Shown here: one piece after another, positions 36,683 through 49,427 of the stretch
How the letters are laid out: every line of letters begins with the position of its first letter
How positions within the stretch are numbered: the stretch's first letter is position 1
Assembly (NCBI RefSeq): GCF_000344685.1
Contig: NW_006920415.1
Span: 1,915,934-1,979,933 of the forward strand
Source of the DNA: Gloeophyllum trabeum ATCC 11539
Taxonomy: Eukaryota; Basidiomycota; Agaricomycetes; Gloeophyllales; Gloeophyllaceae
Direction: 5' to 3'
DNA: 64,000 nt
The notes under the pieces: generated by a model
What the model saw: only the letters and a program-made list of their open reading frames with translations
The model's database searches: none
What the model was told of the DNA's origin: nothing
Program-made: the position numbers and the translations under genes

Positions 36683-38484
36683 ATGACTGGTGGTACGCTG
36701 CAGTCACTTCTGGAGCAAAGCCTGGGGGCCCTGTTCGTTGGCATTCTCGTAGCTGCGATGTAAGTCACTCCTTCATCATCTCATCTCCTATAACGACGAG
36801 GTGCTGACACTTTTTGTAGCTTGCTAGGGATAACCAACCTTCAAACATACGTCTACTTCAAGAGTTATCCCAACGATTGGCTGCACTACAAGCTCGCGGT
36901 ACGCGTTCCTCCTGTTTTCCATTACGCACACTATAAGCTGAATTCATTAGGTTGTATTCCTTTGGTAACTGAAGCAATGCTGAAATGCCTCCGAGGCTCA
37001 CTACGCTTGCTTCGCAGGTGTCTGGATACCCTCCATTTCGTCCTCGCAGCCCACGCTGTATACTGGTACTTGGTCATGCATTTTGACGAAATATCGCTGC
37101 ACCTTCCCATTGTGTGGTCGTTCAAGGTAAGTTGCGCGATACTAGTGAGCATCTACAGGGCTAACTAATTCATCGAAGCTACAACTAGTGCTTAACGTGA
37201 GTTGGTAGTCGCTCTTGACGCTTGAGTGCCATTATGATCATTGAAGAACTGGTACCATCTGTAGCTACTCACCATTCTTATGGTCCAGTCGTACGTTATA
37301 TGCAGCTTCTCAGGCGATAGGCTTGCTGATCCCGTGAGTGTCCGTCCCCGCTGTTAGGTTATATGCCTTCCGTCTGTGGAAAGGTGAGGCGGCGCTCTAT
37401 GATGTGTTCCGGCTTTTATAATCTTGATACACCGGCAGTTAGTAGCTCACAGAAGAGGAGAACCGCGGCCTACCTCGTGGTACGTATCTACTGCACTGTT
37501 GGAGCCAGGCCTCACAGCCTACGCCTGCCTGTCCGATATTCAGATAGCACTCGTAGTCTGCAACTATGGTACGTCTTGTATCTCACATTCTCCGTCGGTC
37601 CTCATCGACCATAACACCAGGAATGACCACCGGTACGCTCTTAGATAAACGGTCCCTCATCCGTCACTTACGAGGTCATTCTGTGAACCAGCGACTTGCT
37701 ATTTCATGTGAGTTGTGCACTGGGTTATTTCCGCCCATTTGTCTAATCCTCCATTAGATATCAAGTTCATGCCATCACGGATGTCCAACATTACTGCGTA
37801 AGTGTCTATTCCAATCTCAGAGAGTATGTGCGCCGTTACCGTGAGACCCCAAGTGGATGATATACTCCATCTACGGCACTGGGATTCTGGTTGACTTTGC
37901 AATCGTCGCCGCTTTCTGCTGGACTATTGCGCAGCACCGGAACGGGCACCCTAAGTGAGCTTGCAGCGTTAGGCTGGTTTGCATTTATTGACTCTATGCA
38001 GCTCCGACTCGATCATCAATCGGCTCATCGTATACGTTGTCGCTTCTGGAGTGTTGACGAGGCACGTCGTGAGGTGTCCCCTGCACCTAGGTTAGCTAAT
38101 TCTTGCATCTCAGCATCTTCACAATCGTTTGTCTCGCAACTGTGAGTGTGACGCGTCCAAATATTTTGCGCATGTGAAGGATGATCCGTGTTACCTTCCT
38201 AGTTTGCGGCCAGTCCACAGAGCTATGTCTCCTTCGGTATTGCCTTCTCGTTGAACAAATGTAGGAACCCCGTTCATGACGGTTTATGTCAACGCTAAAC
38301 TATATCATCAGTATACGTGAATTCGTTCATGGCTGTGTACGTAGACGGGGTTATGGGGTATATTTCGGTAGGCCGCAAGCTCACCGTCTCTTTCCAGCTT
38401 AAACTCCCGGGATACGATAAGACACCAACCACCGGATGGGGAAGCATACCCCACAGCTGCCTGTCATCGACACAGGGGTATTGA
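36683..38484 (+). CDS. DUF6534-type multi-pass membrane protein, copy D
   Basis: Start at 36683; exon 1 (36683-36759) ends in GALFVGILVAA. Next exons: 36820-36898 (LLGITNLQTYVYFK), 36951-36964 (14 nt), 37018-37126 (CLDTLHFVLAAHAVYWYLV), 37179-37196 (18 nt, LQLVLN), 37265-37290 (26 nt) and 37358-37383 (26 nt, LYAFRLWK). Further on, ILVDFAIVAAFCWTI, SIINRLIVYVVASGVLTR and FAASPQSYVSFGIAFSLNK are followed by VYVNSFMAVYVDG, and a stop at 38484. Predicted integral membrane protein of unknown function. Middle exons between 37384 and 37860 were not fully resolved. It is the only plus-strand member of its family here and the most complete. Confidence 0.72.
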
Positions 38485-39040
38485 GTTCGCACGTTCACTC
38501 CACGCTACTCGTTTCATGCCCGACGGAGTGGACGGAGCCTCAAATGATACTTGCAACGATGTGAGCTATAAAATATGACTGAGAAACATAAGCTCACATC
38601 ACAATCGATCATAGTCTGAAGAGAAGGAGGGTCAGATTGCATCTCCGACTGGATGTCACAACGTAGGCACATCATCACGTACGCTCGCAGTCATCTGACA
38701 CGTTCCACAGCTCCGGCAGATGAAGAGCATCGAGATCATGATTGAGCGCGAAGCGTTCACTCACGTGGATTGACGTCCACCGTCCTGAGCATTTTGGTTC
38801 AGTTCCGAAGCCTTGTCCTATTCTCAACCTTGAAATGCGCAGATGATCGACCGCTTTAGCACGCGAAGGTACTAACTCGGGAAGGGCGTACAATTAACCA
38901 GCTTGTCGTACAACAAGTAAAAGAAGAGGAGTATCGCTGTGGAGTGTCCCAGGTTTCCGTGACAGCGTGTATCGCAGAAGCAGGCTCTTGTGAAGTTACG
39001 ACGAAGAATGGTAGAACATCAATCGTATGCGGTAAAGGGC
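38485..39040. other. Tail-to-tail spacer between copies D and F; no gene seen
   Basis: Lies between the stop codons of two convergent genes. No coding exon recognised. Confidence 0.5.
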
Positions 39041-40834
39041 CTACACAACCATTCGCCTCTTGCCTTCCTTGACAGACATCACTTTGACGGCCATGTCTTC
39101 CTCAGAATCTCCAGGAAAATTGCGCTGAGTCGCCATGGGTATGTCGAGTGCCTCGATATCCCTATTTTGTTCGCGAATGACAGGATCCGCGCCAAAGTCG
39201 TCTACCAGGGAGTTGACCGTTCGCCGTGCAACTTCGAACTCAGAGAGCTCTTGATTTCTTTCTTCTCCCGCGTTCGACTTCGTACCGTCTGCGACAAATT
39301 CTGATCGCCGTTCCCATTCTCGCAAGTGTAGAAGGAAACGAGCGGTCAGTAGTCCGGAGAGCCTGCCAGGATGTGGAGTAAGCCAGAGGCCAACAAGTGA
39401 AGCGCAGAACTCGCTCACGGCAAAAGGAGCGCGTTCAGGAGCCGCTGGAAAAATCCCGTCTATGGACATAAATCTGAGCCTGATATTCGGACGGGAACGT
39501 GACAACCTTACTGCACGCTGTGGCGACGGTTATGAGTATATTGTCTCGAATGCGACAGGAGAAGAGGGTACTCACGAAGTTCAGGATGACGGCGGCCAGA
39601 GTTATGAGGGATACAATACTACGCGAATATCAGCGACTGAACATTACCAGTTCTTCTTAAGCCCTACCAAAAATATAGAACACCTGTGGCACAGCAAACA
39701 CTCAGCCGAAGCCCGTATAGCCTTGGACCCGTCGGGCGCACCTTGCTCTAATACCAGGTAGAAGAAGCTTTTCTTCTGCTCATACCACGGTGCGCCGTTG
39801 CCTCTTATGGCCTGCGCGCTTCTGACTGTCGTAAGAATTGCCGAGGACGATTCAAAGACCACCATCAATATTGAAAGCAAATCATTCGCTGTCGAGCTCC
39901 CCGGTTCAGTGCTATGCTTTACTAGACGTATACGGAACATTGCAGACCTATGGGTATGCCTATTGAGATTAAAGAGAGAGAAACGACTCTCAGTACTTGG
40001 CATTGATATAACTGGGGATCCGATGCACTTACTTGCACTGCCCACGCATCGCAAACCAGGTACATGGGTCTGGATTCATAATCAGCATACAGCCGGGAAC
40101 CAGGAAGTACGATGCCCACGATGTCGAGGGCAATACACACGGCTCCCAGCAAGCCGAGGTACGCAAGCACTAGACGGCTTCGGGAGAATACAGCTCATGC
40201 GCGGAGAGTGAATACAACTGGAACCGTGGAGTCAGCAACATATACGCGTTGCAAGGAGGGTCTCGACTGACTAATCACGGCCGCGCGACCAAGGACACTG
40301 ACTGCTCCAATGAATTTATACCATGTGTTGCAGCTAAGAAGCTATGTGAGCGGTTTAAATAAGTTGACTCCTGGTCCGACTAACTACCTTCAAGTATTAG
40401 AGCAATTAATACATTAAGGACATGTCACGCCTCACCCTCGCATGGAGCTTGCCAGCCACAGCCAGCAGATATAAAATGTTCGCGACCAGAGCATATCGGC
40501 AGAACACGTAGAGCAGGGTGGATATGCGAAACTTGTGGCCCCATATATATTTCACCTCTTAAAATAAGGTGAATTGCTGAGATTAGGTAGACATAAATGA
40601 GCGTACCACGGGGAAATGTCAATGCGTAATCGTAGTACAGCAGGGCTAGTCGTGGCAATCAGCCAAGCAAGTTCTACACCCGTTGATTGGTAATAAATGA
40701 AGGGCACCGATGCTCGAATATTGGATGCGAAACTGCAAGAAGCTGATTACAAGCAGGAGATCAATGTCCGTGTCATGAGAGGAAGGAGAATCAACCCACT
40801 GGGTATAGGCAGTGGTAATGGCCTTGCTCGACAT
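39041..40834 (-). CDS. DUF6533-type multi-pass membrane protein, copy F
   Basis: Start at 40834 (MSSKAITTAYTQ), then FLQFRIQYSSI, LLYYDYALTFPR and VKYIWGHKFRIS, the DUF6533 N-terminal signature. Later: LLGAVCIALDIVG, LSILMVVFESSSAILTTVR, a 16-nt exon at 39683-39668, ARFLLHLREWE and the tail SEFEVARRTVNSLVDDFG; stop at 39041. Exon layout and tail match copy E at 24.3-26.1 kb. The two differ mainly in the acidic C-terminal tail. Predicted membrane protein of unknown function. Confidence 0.72.
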
Positions 40835-43534
40835 GCTACCGACCGCTGGATTAGCGCTATGGGTGCGCAAAGGGGTTGGGAAAGCTGTCAGGACTACTCG
40901 ACGCCTTCATTTATAGCAAAACGGTAGCTTGTGGTGATGAAACCGGCTAAAGAAAGTTTCGGGGCCGCTTCCTCTCTTCGGCAGGGATGCCTAGGGTGCA
41001 GGAAGCTCCGAAGTTGAGATTTGGATGGTCAGGTAATGATTGATCCAAATGAAGATATCGGCCTCCCTTAGGTTGCCGATATCGCAATGAATATACGTTT
41101 ATAGTCGATCTTCGGAAGGCCATTCGAGGCAAAGTAACTGCGACATGCGTGCTCCGGAATCGGTGAGGTGAACTGTATATGTCATATAACCTTGTGGCAG
41201 GAGCCATGTTCAGTAATTCGAAACCGGATTGAGTCACACACTTACCTTAACAACAGTGAGTCCAAGCAAGGGACCATTCTGCTGCTTTGCCAGTCTGTGC
41301 ACCGGCAATGGCTCATACGGAGGTGTCCCCCACACACAAATGCAGCGGAACACCTATGAATAGCGTTCGCACGGATAAATCGACGATCAAACCTTCCTAT
41401 GTATTGGCCAATGGCTATGGTACTTAAGCACGTTCCCCAGACCTTCGGGCGCGGGGTAAACTCGGCGACCAAGAATTGAAGGAGCACACTGCGATCTTCT
41501 CCACTCTGGATCCATTCAGCCACTCCATATCAGTAGCACCCGGAACAATCCTACGTCGAGATATTTAGGTTAGAGAATGCACTCGCGATGTACCTTCCAG
41601 CGGCTCTAGGCGGAGCGTGTTGGAATTTGTGATCCACATGGCGGTCTTCTGAAGGTTCAACGCAGTTGGTGTTGCCTGTGGTCTATCTTCCCGCAGGGTG
41701 TCAATTAGACCTTGGAAATGTTCAACTCCGTCAAGAACATCTCACCAGCACTGACGGTATCTTCGAAGCATATGACTTCAGCGGGACGCATTCATCGATC
41801 GATGATGCGAAGAGGACCACTTTGAGTTCTCCGCGACACTCCGAGCAGCGTGGCCGTACCCACATGATAAAGTGCTGGAGACTCCACTGTTCGGTATGTA
41901 TAGGGCCGACAGTCGCGATTTTCAGAAGGAACATGAGCAGTTATTCCTTATTGGATCCCAAACTGCTGGAAAGAAGGGCTTAGCACGCCCCAGAGGCAGA
42001 ATCCGCCATACACATACAGATTGGGCATGATCGGTGTATGTATCTGAAAATGGTGAACGGCGAACAGACCCGCGATTGTCCAACTGTCCCACAGTTGCAG
42101 TGCAGCTCGTGGCCATCAGCGATAGGGGCATCCCTGATGCCGCCACAGGAACTAATCGCAGAACGTCTTCACTAAGGCTTGGTTGCTTTATGGAGCTCGT
42201 GGACTGCAGGGCAGCAACAGGTTCGCTGCCACAAGAAGGGGGATTTACACGACGACTGCGTATATTCAGACAAAATGCATGGTGGTTGCCACTACAATAG
42301 CTGCTCGCGGGCGAGTTGATCTCCAAAGTATGATCCATGAGCTCAATCTTGATCCCCGCTGCATTGGGGATTAAGATACTACGAAGAAGTTGTGAGAAAT
42401 ATAATAGTGATAATCAGCTAACCATCTGCAAGACAGTGCTCACCGAGAACGTACTTGACGGAATAAAACGGATACAGGGCATCGGTGCCCCACAGATGTG
42501 ATCATTGACACGGATGCGGATATTTGCGGTGATGTAAAATGGAACTCAGCCGCATCTGCTACAGGCTCGATCGGCTCTGCATCCTTTTTCAGCGCACATC
42601 ATCCGATATTGCGTCTATTTGGTATTATCGATACCTATGGCGGAAATTTCAAGTGAGATATTCCGTCGTCAAGCGTGCCACGATGATATCCTGCCGCGAG
42701 TCGCGATTGCCAGATGGCGGGGTTGGTGGGTAATATCAATGAACCCAAGAATTAATCTCAATAACGGTGGAGGGTAAGTAGTTGGGGTTCACGAGCACCC
42801 AACATTGATGAATGGATACTTCTTACGGCGTAGTGTCACAGTGTAGGCATAGGTGCGGATAGTGTGGCTGTGCCACGGGACGCTGAGCGCGGTGTCTCCG
42901 ATGAGTCCGATCTCCATTAACGTCCATTCTTGGATATGTTTTGCACAATGCAGGCGATAGTGCCCTGACTGTAGGGCGCGGTAAAATTTACAGAGATCTC
43001 TAAAGGTTAGCTTCAGTTGGACAATCGAACTACGAAAGATGCGGCCAACCGCGCACCGATTGCAGTTCGCACAGGTACGCCACCTCCGATTCCGTGTCGG
43101 ACGAAAAGCCAGGAGACGGTCGTGTCCCTCCAAATCTCGCATATCGCTGAAGGGATTCAGTCATGCTTAGGGCGAGCCCTTCTAGATGCGACTATGCGTA
43201 ATGTAGGCTTTCCTTGCCGTAGCGATTCGAAGTTGCTATGCTAGCGCCGCGCCGTTGGATTCTCCAACGTCCGATATGGAGCTCTGTCTACCGCCTTGCG
43301 TTCTGGATCCAAGTCAAACTACGGATCAAAATGCAATCCGACGAAACTCAGACTTGGCCTACACGTATTATGGTAAAGCGTCTGGCTTGTATGGGCAGGC
43401 GGGCTGGCGATAGGCTTGGCAGGCCACATTTTGCCTAGGTGCTGCTGATTCTATACATCCCGCTAACCTTGCTCCAAGCCTTATATCGTGTCTTTCTCCA
43501 GTGACGTTCCCCATTAATCTTATTCCCTCTCAAG
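40835..43534. other. No gene identified; possible decayed genes
   Basis: Several open frames on the minus strand (for example 41922-42338 and 42789-43142) look partly protein-like but match no family I know. The part around 42990-43140 resembles 58080-58190 upstream of the second membrane paralogue, so it belongs to a duplicated unit. Confidence 0.35.
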
Positions 43535-45108
43535 CATGGCCAGGCTGACTACACACCAGGTGTGATTTCTTCTTTTGACTTGAATCCGGAAACACCATGT
43601 TGATGCGGGTTATTCGTCCATAGGATGAAATGTTATGGCTATGGGTAAGCTACAAAGCTCTCGCCCCTTCTTCGATATCTGAAGATACTTAGCTTACTGG
43701 TTTACTTTACGGTGGGAGACTGATGCTCTTCTGCAGGTCCTGGGTGGTAATATTCTGACAGGCGCGTTAGGATCATATGTGGCAGTATTCGCCATTTCCT
43801 TGTACATCCTGCTGGCCCGATTGGGAGCAAAGGACTCCATAAACGGCCGTCTTCTGGTCATCACAATATCGCTGTTCCTGTCCTCTACTGCAGCGATTAT
43901 TTTGAACCTCCTGGTAATCTTCCTTATCGTCGATGTCCCAACCAATGGGACGGATGCGGAAATGTTAAAGGCGCTGCATCTTGCGAATATCCTGTTAGCC
44001 ATTGAGACACCCTTCATTCTCTTAAATAGGTATGTTTCTTCCATTTTGTGACCGTTCGTCCAATAATCGTCATGGCCAGTCTCATCGGCGATGCCTTACT
44101 GGTATGTGCTATCGCGCACTCCTCTAGACATTTGAAGTGACACCTTACGATCAGATATGGCGCTGTTATGTGCTGTGGGACCGGAGGAATAGATTCGTCA
44201 TATTTCCGTGCTTGTCCTATTTGGTCTGCGTCGGTAGGGGTTTTATTCCCTCTTGTCGGAAGCATCTGATGGTATGTATAGGAACCTCCTGCACGACGTT
44301 GTATTGCATATATGCCCTGACCGCCGCCGGGCAGACTGTACTTTCTGTAACCTTGCGAGATCAAAACGCACTTACAGTTGCAGTCAGCTGGATTGGATTG
44401 TCCTTCTTTGGAACGTCATTGGTCACTGTTCTCTCGACGACTATCCTAATTAGTACGTACACCAGCTGCACCTTGCCACCGCTTTCTGAACTGCACCGCG
44501 GTTAAGCTGTGCGGATTTTACGGACCAATGGAGAAGTGCAGGATCTCAACATCAAAGGCAGTCGGCATCGGCGATACCGCAGGATAGCCATGTTGTTGTG
44601 AGCTTTGCTGTCGACTTCATATCCTAAGCGCTTCAGAAAGCCTAATTAGATGTCGACAGTATAGAGTCCGGTTTGGCGTATGCACTGTGTGTCTTGCTTA
44701 CCTTCGTATTGACATTCGTGCGGGAAGGCGTGGTGGGTGCGGCTATAGCCATGTTAGCCACTGACTAACCTCATTACTAGAACATTGGAATTGTTCCCTG
44801 CTTGGCCGCAGTGAGTCCTCATTATTCAGCTGTGGACGTCCCATTGACGAGGTAGTCACTAGGCCTTATTTCCGACGGCTCTCATTGCTCTCGTTGCCAT
44901 GGGCAAGGCGGTACATCCGACTACTGTGTATGTGAGAGACCTAGATACCCAGCAGGGTATTTCGCTGCCCGTGCTTCAATTTGTCACCCCCATGCCTGAA
45001 GGCGACATCGAATCTTCGATGTTGGATGATGCTCCCTACCGGCTTTGCATTCCGAAGGAGACCGCTGAATGCAGAAGTGTACGAGGCCCGAAAAGACACT
45101 CGGTGTGA
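43535..45108 (+). CDS. Unnamed seven-helix-like membrane protein, paralogue G1
   Basis: Start at 43535 with a 24-nt first exon (MARLTTHQ), then a 21-nt exon at 43623-43643 (DEMLWLW). Long hydrophobic segments follow: YVAVFAISLYILLARLG, VITISLFLSSTAAIILNLLV, then IWRCYVLWDRRNRFVIF and SFFGTSLVTVLSTTILI. A late segment reads GLAYALCVLLTFVLTFV, and the C-terminal tail is hydrophilic with a stop at 45108. The IWRCYVLWDRR block is common in Agaricomycete membrane proteins near DUF6533. Function unknown. The close paralogue G2 at 58.6-60.2 kb has the same exon sizes, and the two are separated by a transposon block. Confidence 0.7.
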
Positions 45109-45994
45109 GTCCGGGTGGGACAAGGGGCCCGCCTAGCAGGCACCCCAACTAACTAAAGCTGAAAGTCATCCACCTTCCTTCATTACTGTACTGGTTTGCC
45201 GCATGTGCGCTGGGTGACTGGATTATTTATCAATGTAGAAATCTACTGGCATCATAATGGTGGATATAGGGCTAGTACCCGCGGCCCGCGACCGCGACAC
45301 GTTGGCCCATGGACAGACCAAGCTAATTTAACGGGCAGGTTGGAGACGAGCGGGTTCCGTCTCGCTCTCCGACCTGCCCCTTACAGTTAAATAAAACACT
45401 AATATATACTGCCACTGTGCCAGTGCGCTTCGCTGAGTTAGCCATCAAAGTTGTAACGTCGTGCGCTGAATCTGGTACGGTCTGTGGGGTTCTATGTATT
45501 ATACATTGCATGCAATATGCGAAGCCCTTTGATGCCCCTCCGGACATCTACAAGTCCTTACCTAGCCAATGAGCCCCGCGAGAGGCCGTCTGAAGCTACC
45601 CGAAAAGGGCATATTTGGCGCGGACAAACAACGCGCGCGGAAACGTGATGTTCAGTTTCTTATGCAAACAACTGTAGAATAAAATGAGTTTGCATATGCA
45701 CATGCAATTCTCTACCCATGTCTCGTGCAGTGGACCAGTGATAAGTCACGATTGTGCCAGTTGTGTCCAGCACGCGTGTCATAGCCCTGTAGCCACCGGT
45801 GGTCCCGTAGTGCGCCGTAGATGTATGTAGACTGGTGCACTGGCAGCCAAGAACTACTTGAAATATGGTAGCCTGTATCTGGGCTACAGTGCTTTGAATA
45901 GTACTATAGAGCATTGCCCAGGCTATGGGAGCCTATGGACAACTACGGAGCTGAAACCGGGGCTACAGCCGAGAGACTTTTTTCCTGATATACT
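45109..45994. other. 3' flank of G1 and left edge of the Helitron
   Basis: Contains an imperfect hairpin (45327-45392). No coding exon is seen. The 5' end of the Helitron (expected TC) should be here but I could not fix it. Confidence 0.4.
45327..45392. other. Strong imperfect hairpin
   Basis: Left arm 45333-45350 (GGGCAGGTTGGAGACGAG) pairs with 45361-45379, and the flanking ATTTAAC / GTTAAAT extends the stem. It starts about 220 bp past the stop of G1. It could lie in the 3' UTR of G1 or mark the end of an element. Confidence 0.6.
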
Positions 45995-47210
45995 TTGGTA
46001 ATGGATGACATTGATAATTACCAGCACCAGATGCATCTGTTGACTATCTCAGAACGATTCACGACACGGAAAGAAAGATTCGAACCATCAGACCCAGTTG
46101 AAATGCTTCCTGGACCAATCCTATGTGCGATCTCACTGCAACAGGGCCAGGCACCAGATAATGCTTTGGCTAATGGCCTATGGCTGGGAAATGTACCTAA
46201 AGAGCTGCAAGGTCTTGCATTGGCTGAAAAGTTCATGATTGCAAGGGTGTGGCACAATCACTGTCTAGTTAGGGTTGCTTCGGGTGGCTCCAAAATGAGA
46301 GCAAATGTTGTCATGTTTGCAAACCCCACGCCAAAGATCTATAATACATTGCCTTCCCCCAAGGAGCGAAATGGATGAGGCGCTAGCATTTATATACACT
46401 GGACCAGTGGCACCTACAGGAGAATATTTTAAGTGTACCCATTTGCTTGTTGGTCACAAAAGAGTGAGCAGTGCTCTAGAGTGGTTGAAGTTAAACCACA
46501 TTTATTATGAGAATCTCAACATTTCCTATGATAATTTGAAAGGATATAAGGATAATATGCCCCCATGGTTGTTGGTTATCATCCTCAGCATGGTTCAAAG
46601 GAAGATCTTGCAAAAAGCCTACATCACAATGATGAAGAAGGTACTGAATCAGGTCCATGTCCCTTGACAGTCCATGGAATAACAGGGAGTCAGCTCACAA
46701 CAAAGAGTATGAAGGCTCTATAAGCAATGGCCATGAAGCATTTGACATCTGGAGGAAAGGCATGCTCAAAACCCAAAATCGATTTACAACAATCCACAGC
46801 ATGTCTCCTTGACTCTTCCCTTATGGACTTGGTGGGTTAAGTAACGGCAATGGATACAAAAGTATTCCTGAGATAACTCATAAGCACCAACTATTGATGT
46901 ATTTTGATAAAAGATTTCAGCTGGACCAGTATTTCCTAATCATCCCTATCAATCAAGAACAAATAAAGTCTAGTACATCAGGTGGATTTCTCCTAGCTGA
47001 GCAGAACTCTTTTAATGATATTACACAAAGGCTTCTGTCCATAGATAAATCCACATTGTCTGATTTTGCTGCTAGATTATCCAAAGGTGAATGAGTCCAA
47101 CCAGATACAGATGATGACAAAGCTTGTTTTCAACTGCTGAATGACTTGGATTTGATCGGCAGTCATGTTGATGGCTCTGCAACAAACAGAAAGTACATGC
47201 AGAATGAGAT

Positions 47211-48137
47211 ATGGTCTCTCATGGCCTACAAGGGGCTCCTTCTTGGTTTATAACATTTGCACCTGCAGATGTGCAACATCCTATATGCTTATACTATGCT
47301 AATACTGGGGAAACCTTTAAACCAGATATATTGCCCAAAGATGAGCAAGCAAACCTGATTGCAAACAATCCTGTTGCAAGTGCAAGGTTCTTTGACATGA
47401 TGGTGAAGTTGTCCATCAAGCATGTACTTGGTGTGAATTCTGATCATGATGGCCTGTATGGAAAGACTGCAGCATACTATGGCACTGTTGAGCAGCAAGG
47501 AAGACTGACACTCCATCTGCATTTGCTACTCTAGATTGTGAATTCACTAAGCCCTCAAGAGATCCATGCTCAAATGATGAATCCTCAGTCAACATTCTGG
47601 AAGGAGATGGTGGACTATCTAGAAAGTGTACATCAAGGAGAATTCATAGATAAAACAATGACAGAAGTACAGAATGATGTTGCATATGCAGCTTCAGATC
47701 CAGACTACAAGGATCCCACCCAGACCCTGCCAGAAGCTCCCCCATATCCTTGTAATCACCAGCCAGATGTGAAATGCCATAATTGCACAAAGTGTGATAC
47801 TTGGTGGCAATCATTTAAGAATAATGTCAATGATCTACTGTATAGATCCAATATACATAGCTGTGGAGATCACTGTACTGTGAAAGGTGAATGCAAAGCT
47901 AAGTTTCCAAGGCCCTACGTTCTCAGACAATGTTATCATTCGAATGCCAAACTGCGCTGTTGCCACATGCTGAATGTCATCCCCCTCCAGGCTGGAAGTG
48001 TACCACTACTACCAGCATCAAGCCAAAGAGACCTGTACATACAGGTCGGTCTTAGAAGGTTTGGTAGATGCAGACTTCAACAACTGGTTAGGGGTAGGAA
48101 ACAAAGACTTGTACGACATGTCCTTCGACTGCACTGA
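47211..48137 (+). pseudogene. Helitron Rep domain remnant
   Basis: The first part reads GAPSWFITFAPADVQHPICL and ends with LTLHLHLLL just before a stop at 47532; the next frame continues directly with the QGEF block and a Cys-rich segment. The HUH histidines are kept. Coding similarity ends near 47933 (KFPRPYV), where a foreign sequence starts. Confidence 0.8.
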
Positions 48138-48144
48138 TTTGCAC

Positions 48145-48782
48145 TGACACACAACAATCACCAAGGACCAAAAGAAATAAACCTAACACCAGTGGTATGG
48201 GTGGAGGCAGTCTGAGACAACTGAGGGGTATTTTAATAGTTCGAGGGGGAAGGAGGAGTAAGATGTTGTAGGGTAGTCCATAGGAAGACCTAGAAAAATA
48301 AAACAAATGCTAGTTGACGCTCCGGAGTATTTATCTCCGAAGAGTCGCAATCAAAGTTGCAAGCAATGACACCTGTTGTAGGATCGTGCTCGCGGGGGTA
48401 GAAATTGCTAGAGAGACTTGGTTAATTTTATTTCGCTATGTAGGATGCACCGGAGATAATTAAACCGATGGCGGAGATAAATCACTCGACGAGTCAGGCC
48501 TATTGGCAAAGCTAGGATTGGTTATAATTCGCTAAGTTGACACTTTCAAACTTCGAGGGTCGCTGAGATCGTAACGCTAATTCTCTGAGATGGTGAAGTA
48601 CAAAATTTGTTTTTCTGTACGCTACTTTGTACAATTTATACTACAGGAATGGCTTTGCGACCATCCGGAGATAAATAACAAATAAACACCGCTACCCACA
48701 GGATTGCTCAGCACTTGCCTCTGTTATACCATACACCATACAACTCCCTTGCGCTCCCACTTGCTCGTCCCAACCCCTATAG
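48145..48782. repeat. Dispersed element, right copy (inverted relative to 1-668)
   Basis: Reverse complement of 1-668, roughly 85-90% identical by eye. It begins at TGACACACAAC. CCGGAGATAAAT-like motifs occur at about 48453, 48472 and 48665. The match ends on the right only because the other copy leaves the window, so the element is probably longer. Confidence 0.8.
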
Positions 48783-49052
48783 GTCGCCTCGATGCTCCGC
48801 CACCTGCCCTAAGCGGTCCCATCACTCCGTGCGAAGCACCGGTCATGTGCTAATTACCTCCGGCTGCTTGCTGACTGATGCTGACCTCATGGTGACTCGT
48901 ATGCGTCCGCACCTTCGGTATCTTGACGGAAACGAGGGGGAGTGAGTGCTGGAGGGTGGGCATGAGGACGACGCCCCTCGATAGAAGTGTCCGCGGGTCC
49001 CGGAGCTAATGCATCTAGATGTTGCATTGGTTAAGTCGCGCCGGAGCTCCTG

Positions 49053-49427
49053 TTTGCGGAGATAAATCGTGGAATGGGTCCGTGTGCGCCTCAAGGATGT
49101 TAGGAAGTCCGGAGCTAAAACAGAGCAAGTCTTTAGAGCCCATAGAAGCCTAGAGGCATGTGAGCGCTGTGTCGAATAAGCTCTGGAGGGCTTGTACGAT
49201 GCACTGAGTCCGCGTTTTCGGGGGTCAGACGATCCCGAGGCTTATCAGCGTTTGCGGAGATAAATCGCAGAATGGGTCTGTGTACGTCTCGGGGATGCTA
49301 GGAAGTCCGGAGCGAAATAGAAAAATTCTTTTAGAGCCCATAGAAGCCTAGAGGCATGTGAGCGATGTGTCGAATAAGCTCCGGGTCCATGTTTTCGGGG
49401 GTCAGACGATCCTGAGGCTTATCAGCG
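49053..49427. repeat. Two-unit tandem repeat (198 and 177 bp)
   Basis: Unit 1 (49053-49250) and unit 2 (49251-49427) both begin TTTGCGGAGATAAATCG and end GGCTTATCAGCG. Unit 2 lacks about 20 bp in its middle. Both carry the same CGGAGATAAAT motif as the dispersed element, so they are likely part of it. Confidence 0.85.

Noticed and set aside
41922..43142. Further membrane-protein genes on the minus strand
   Set aside because: The frames looked partly hydrophobic but none of the DUF6533, DUF6534 or G1/G2 blocks could be placed in order.
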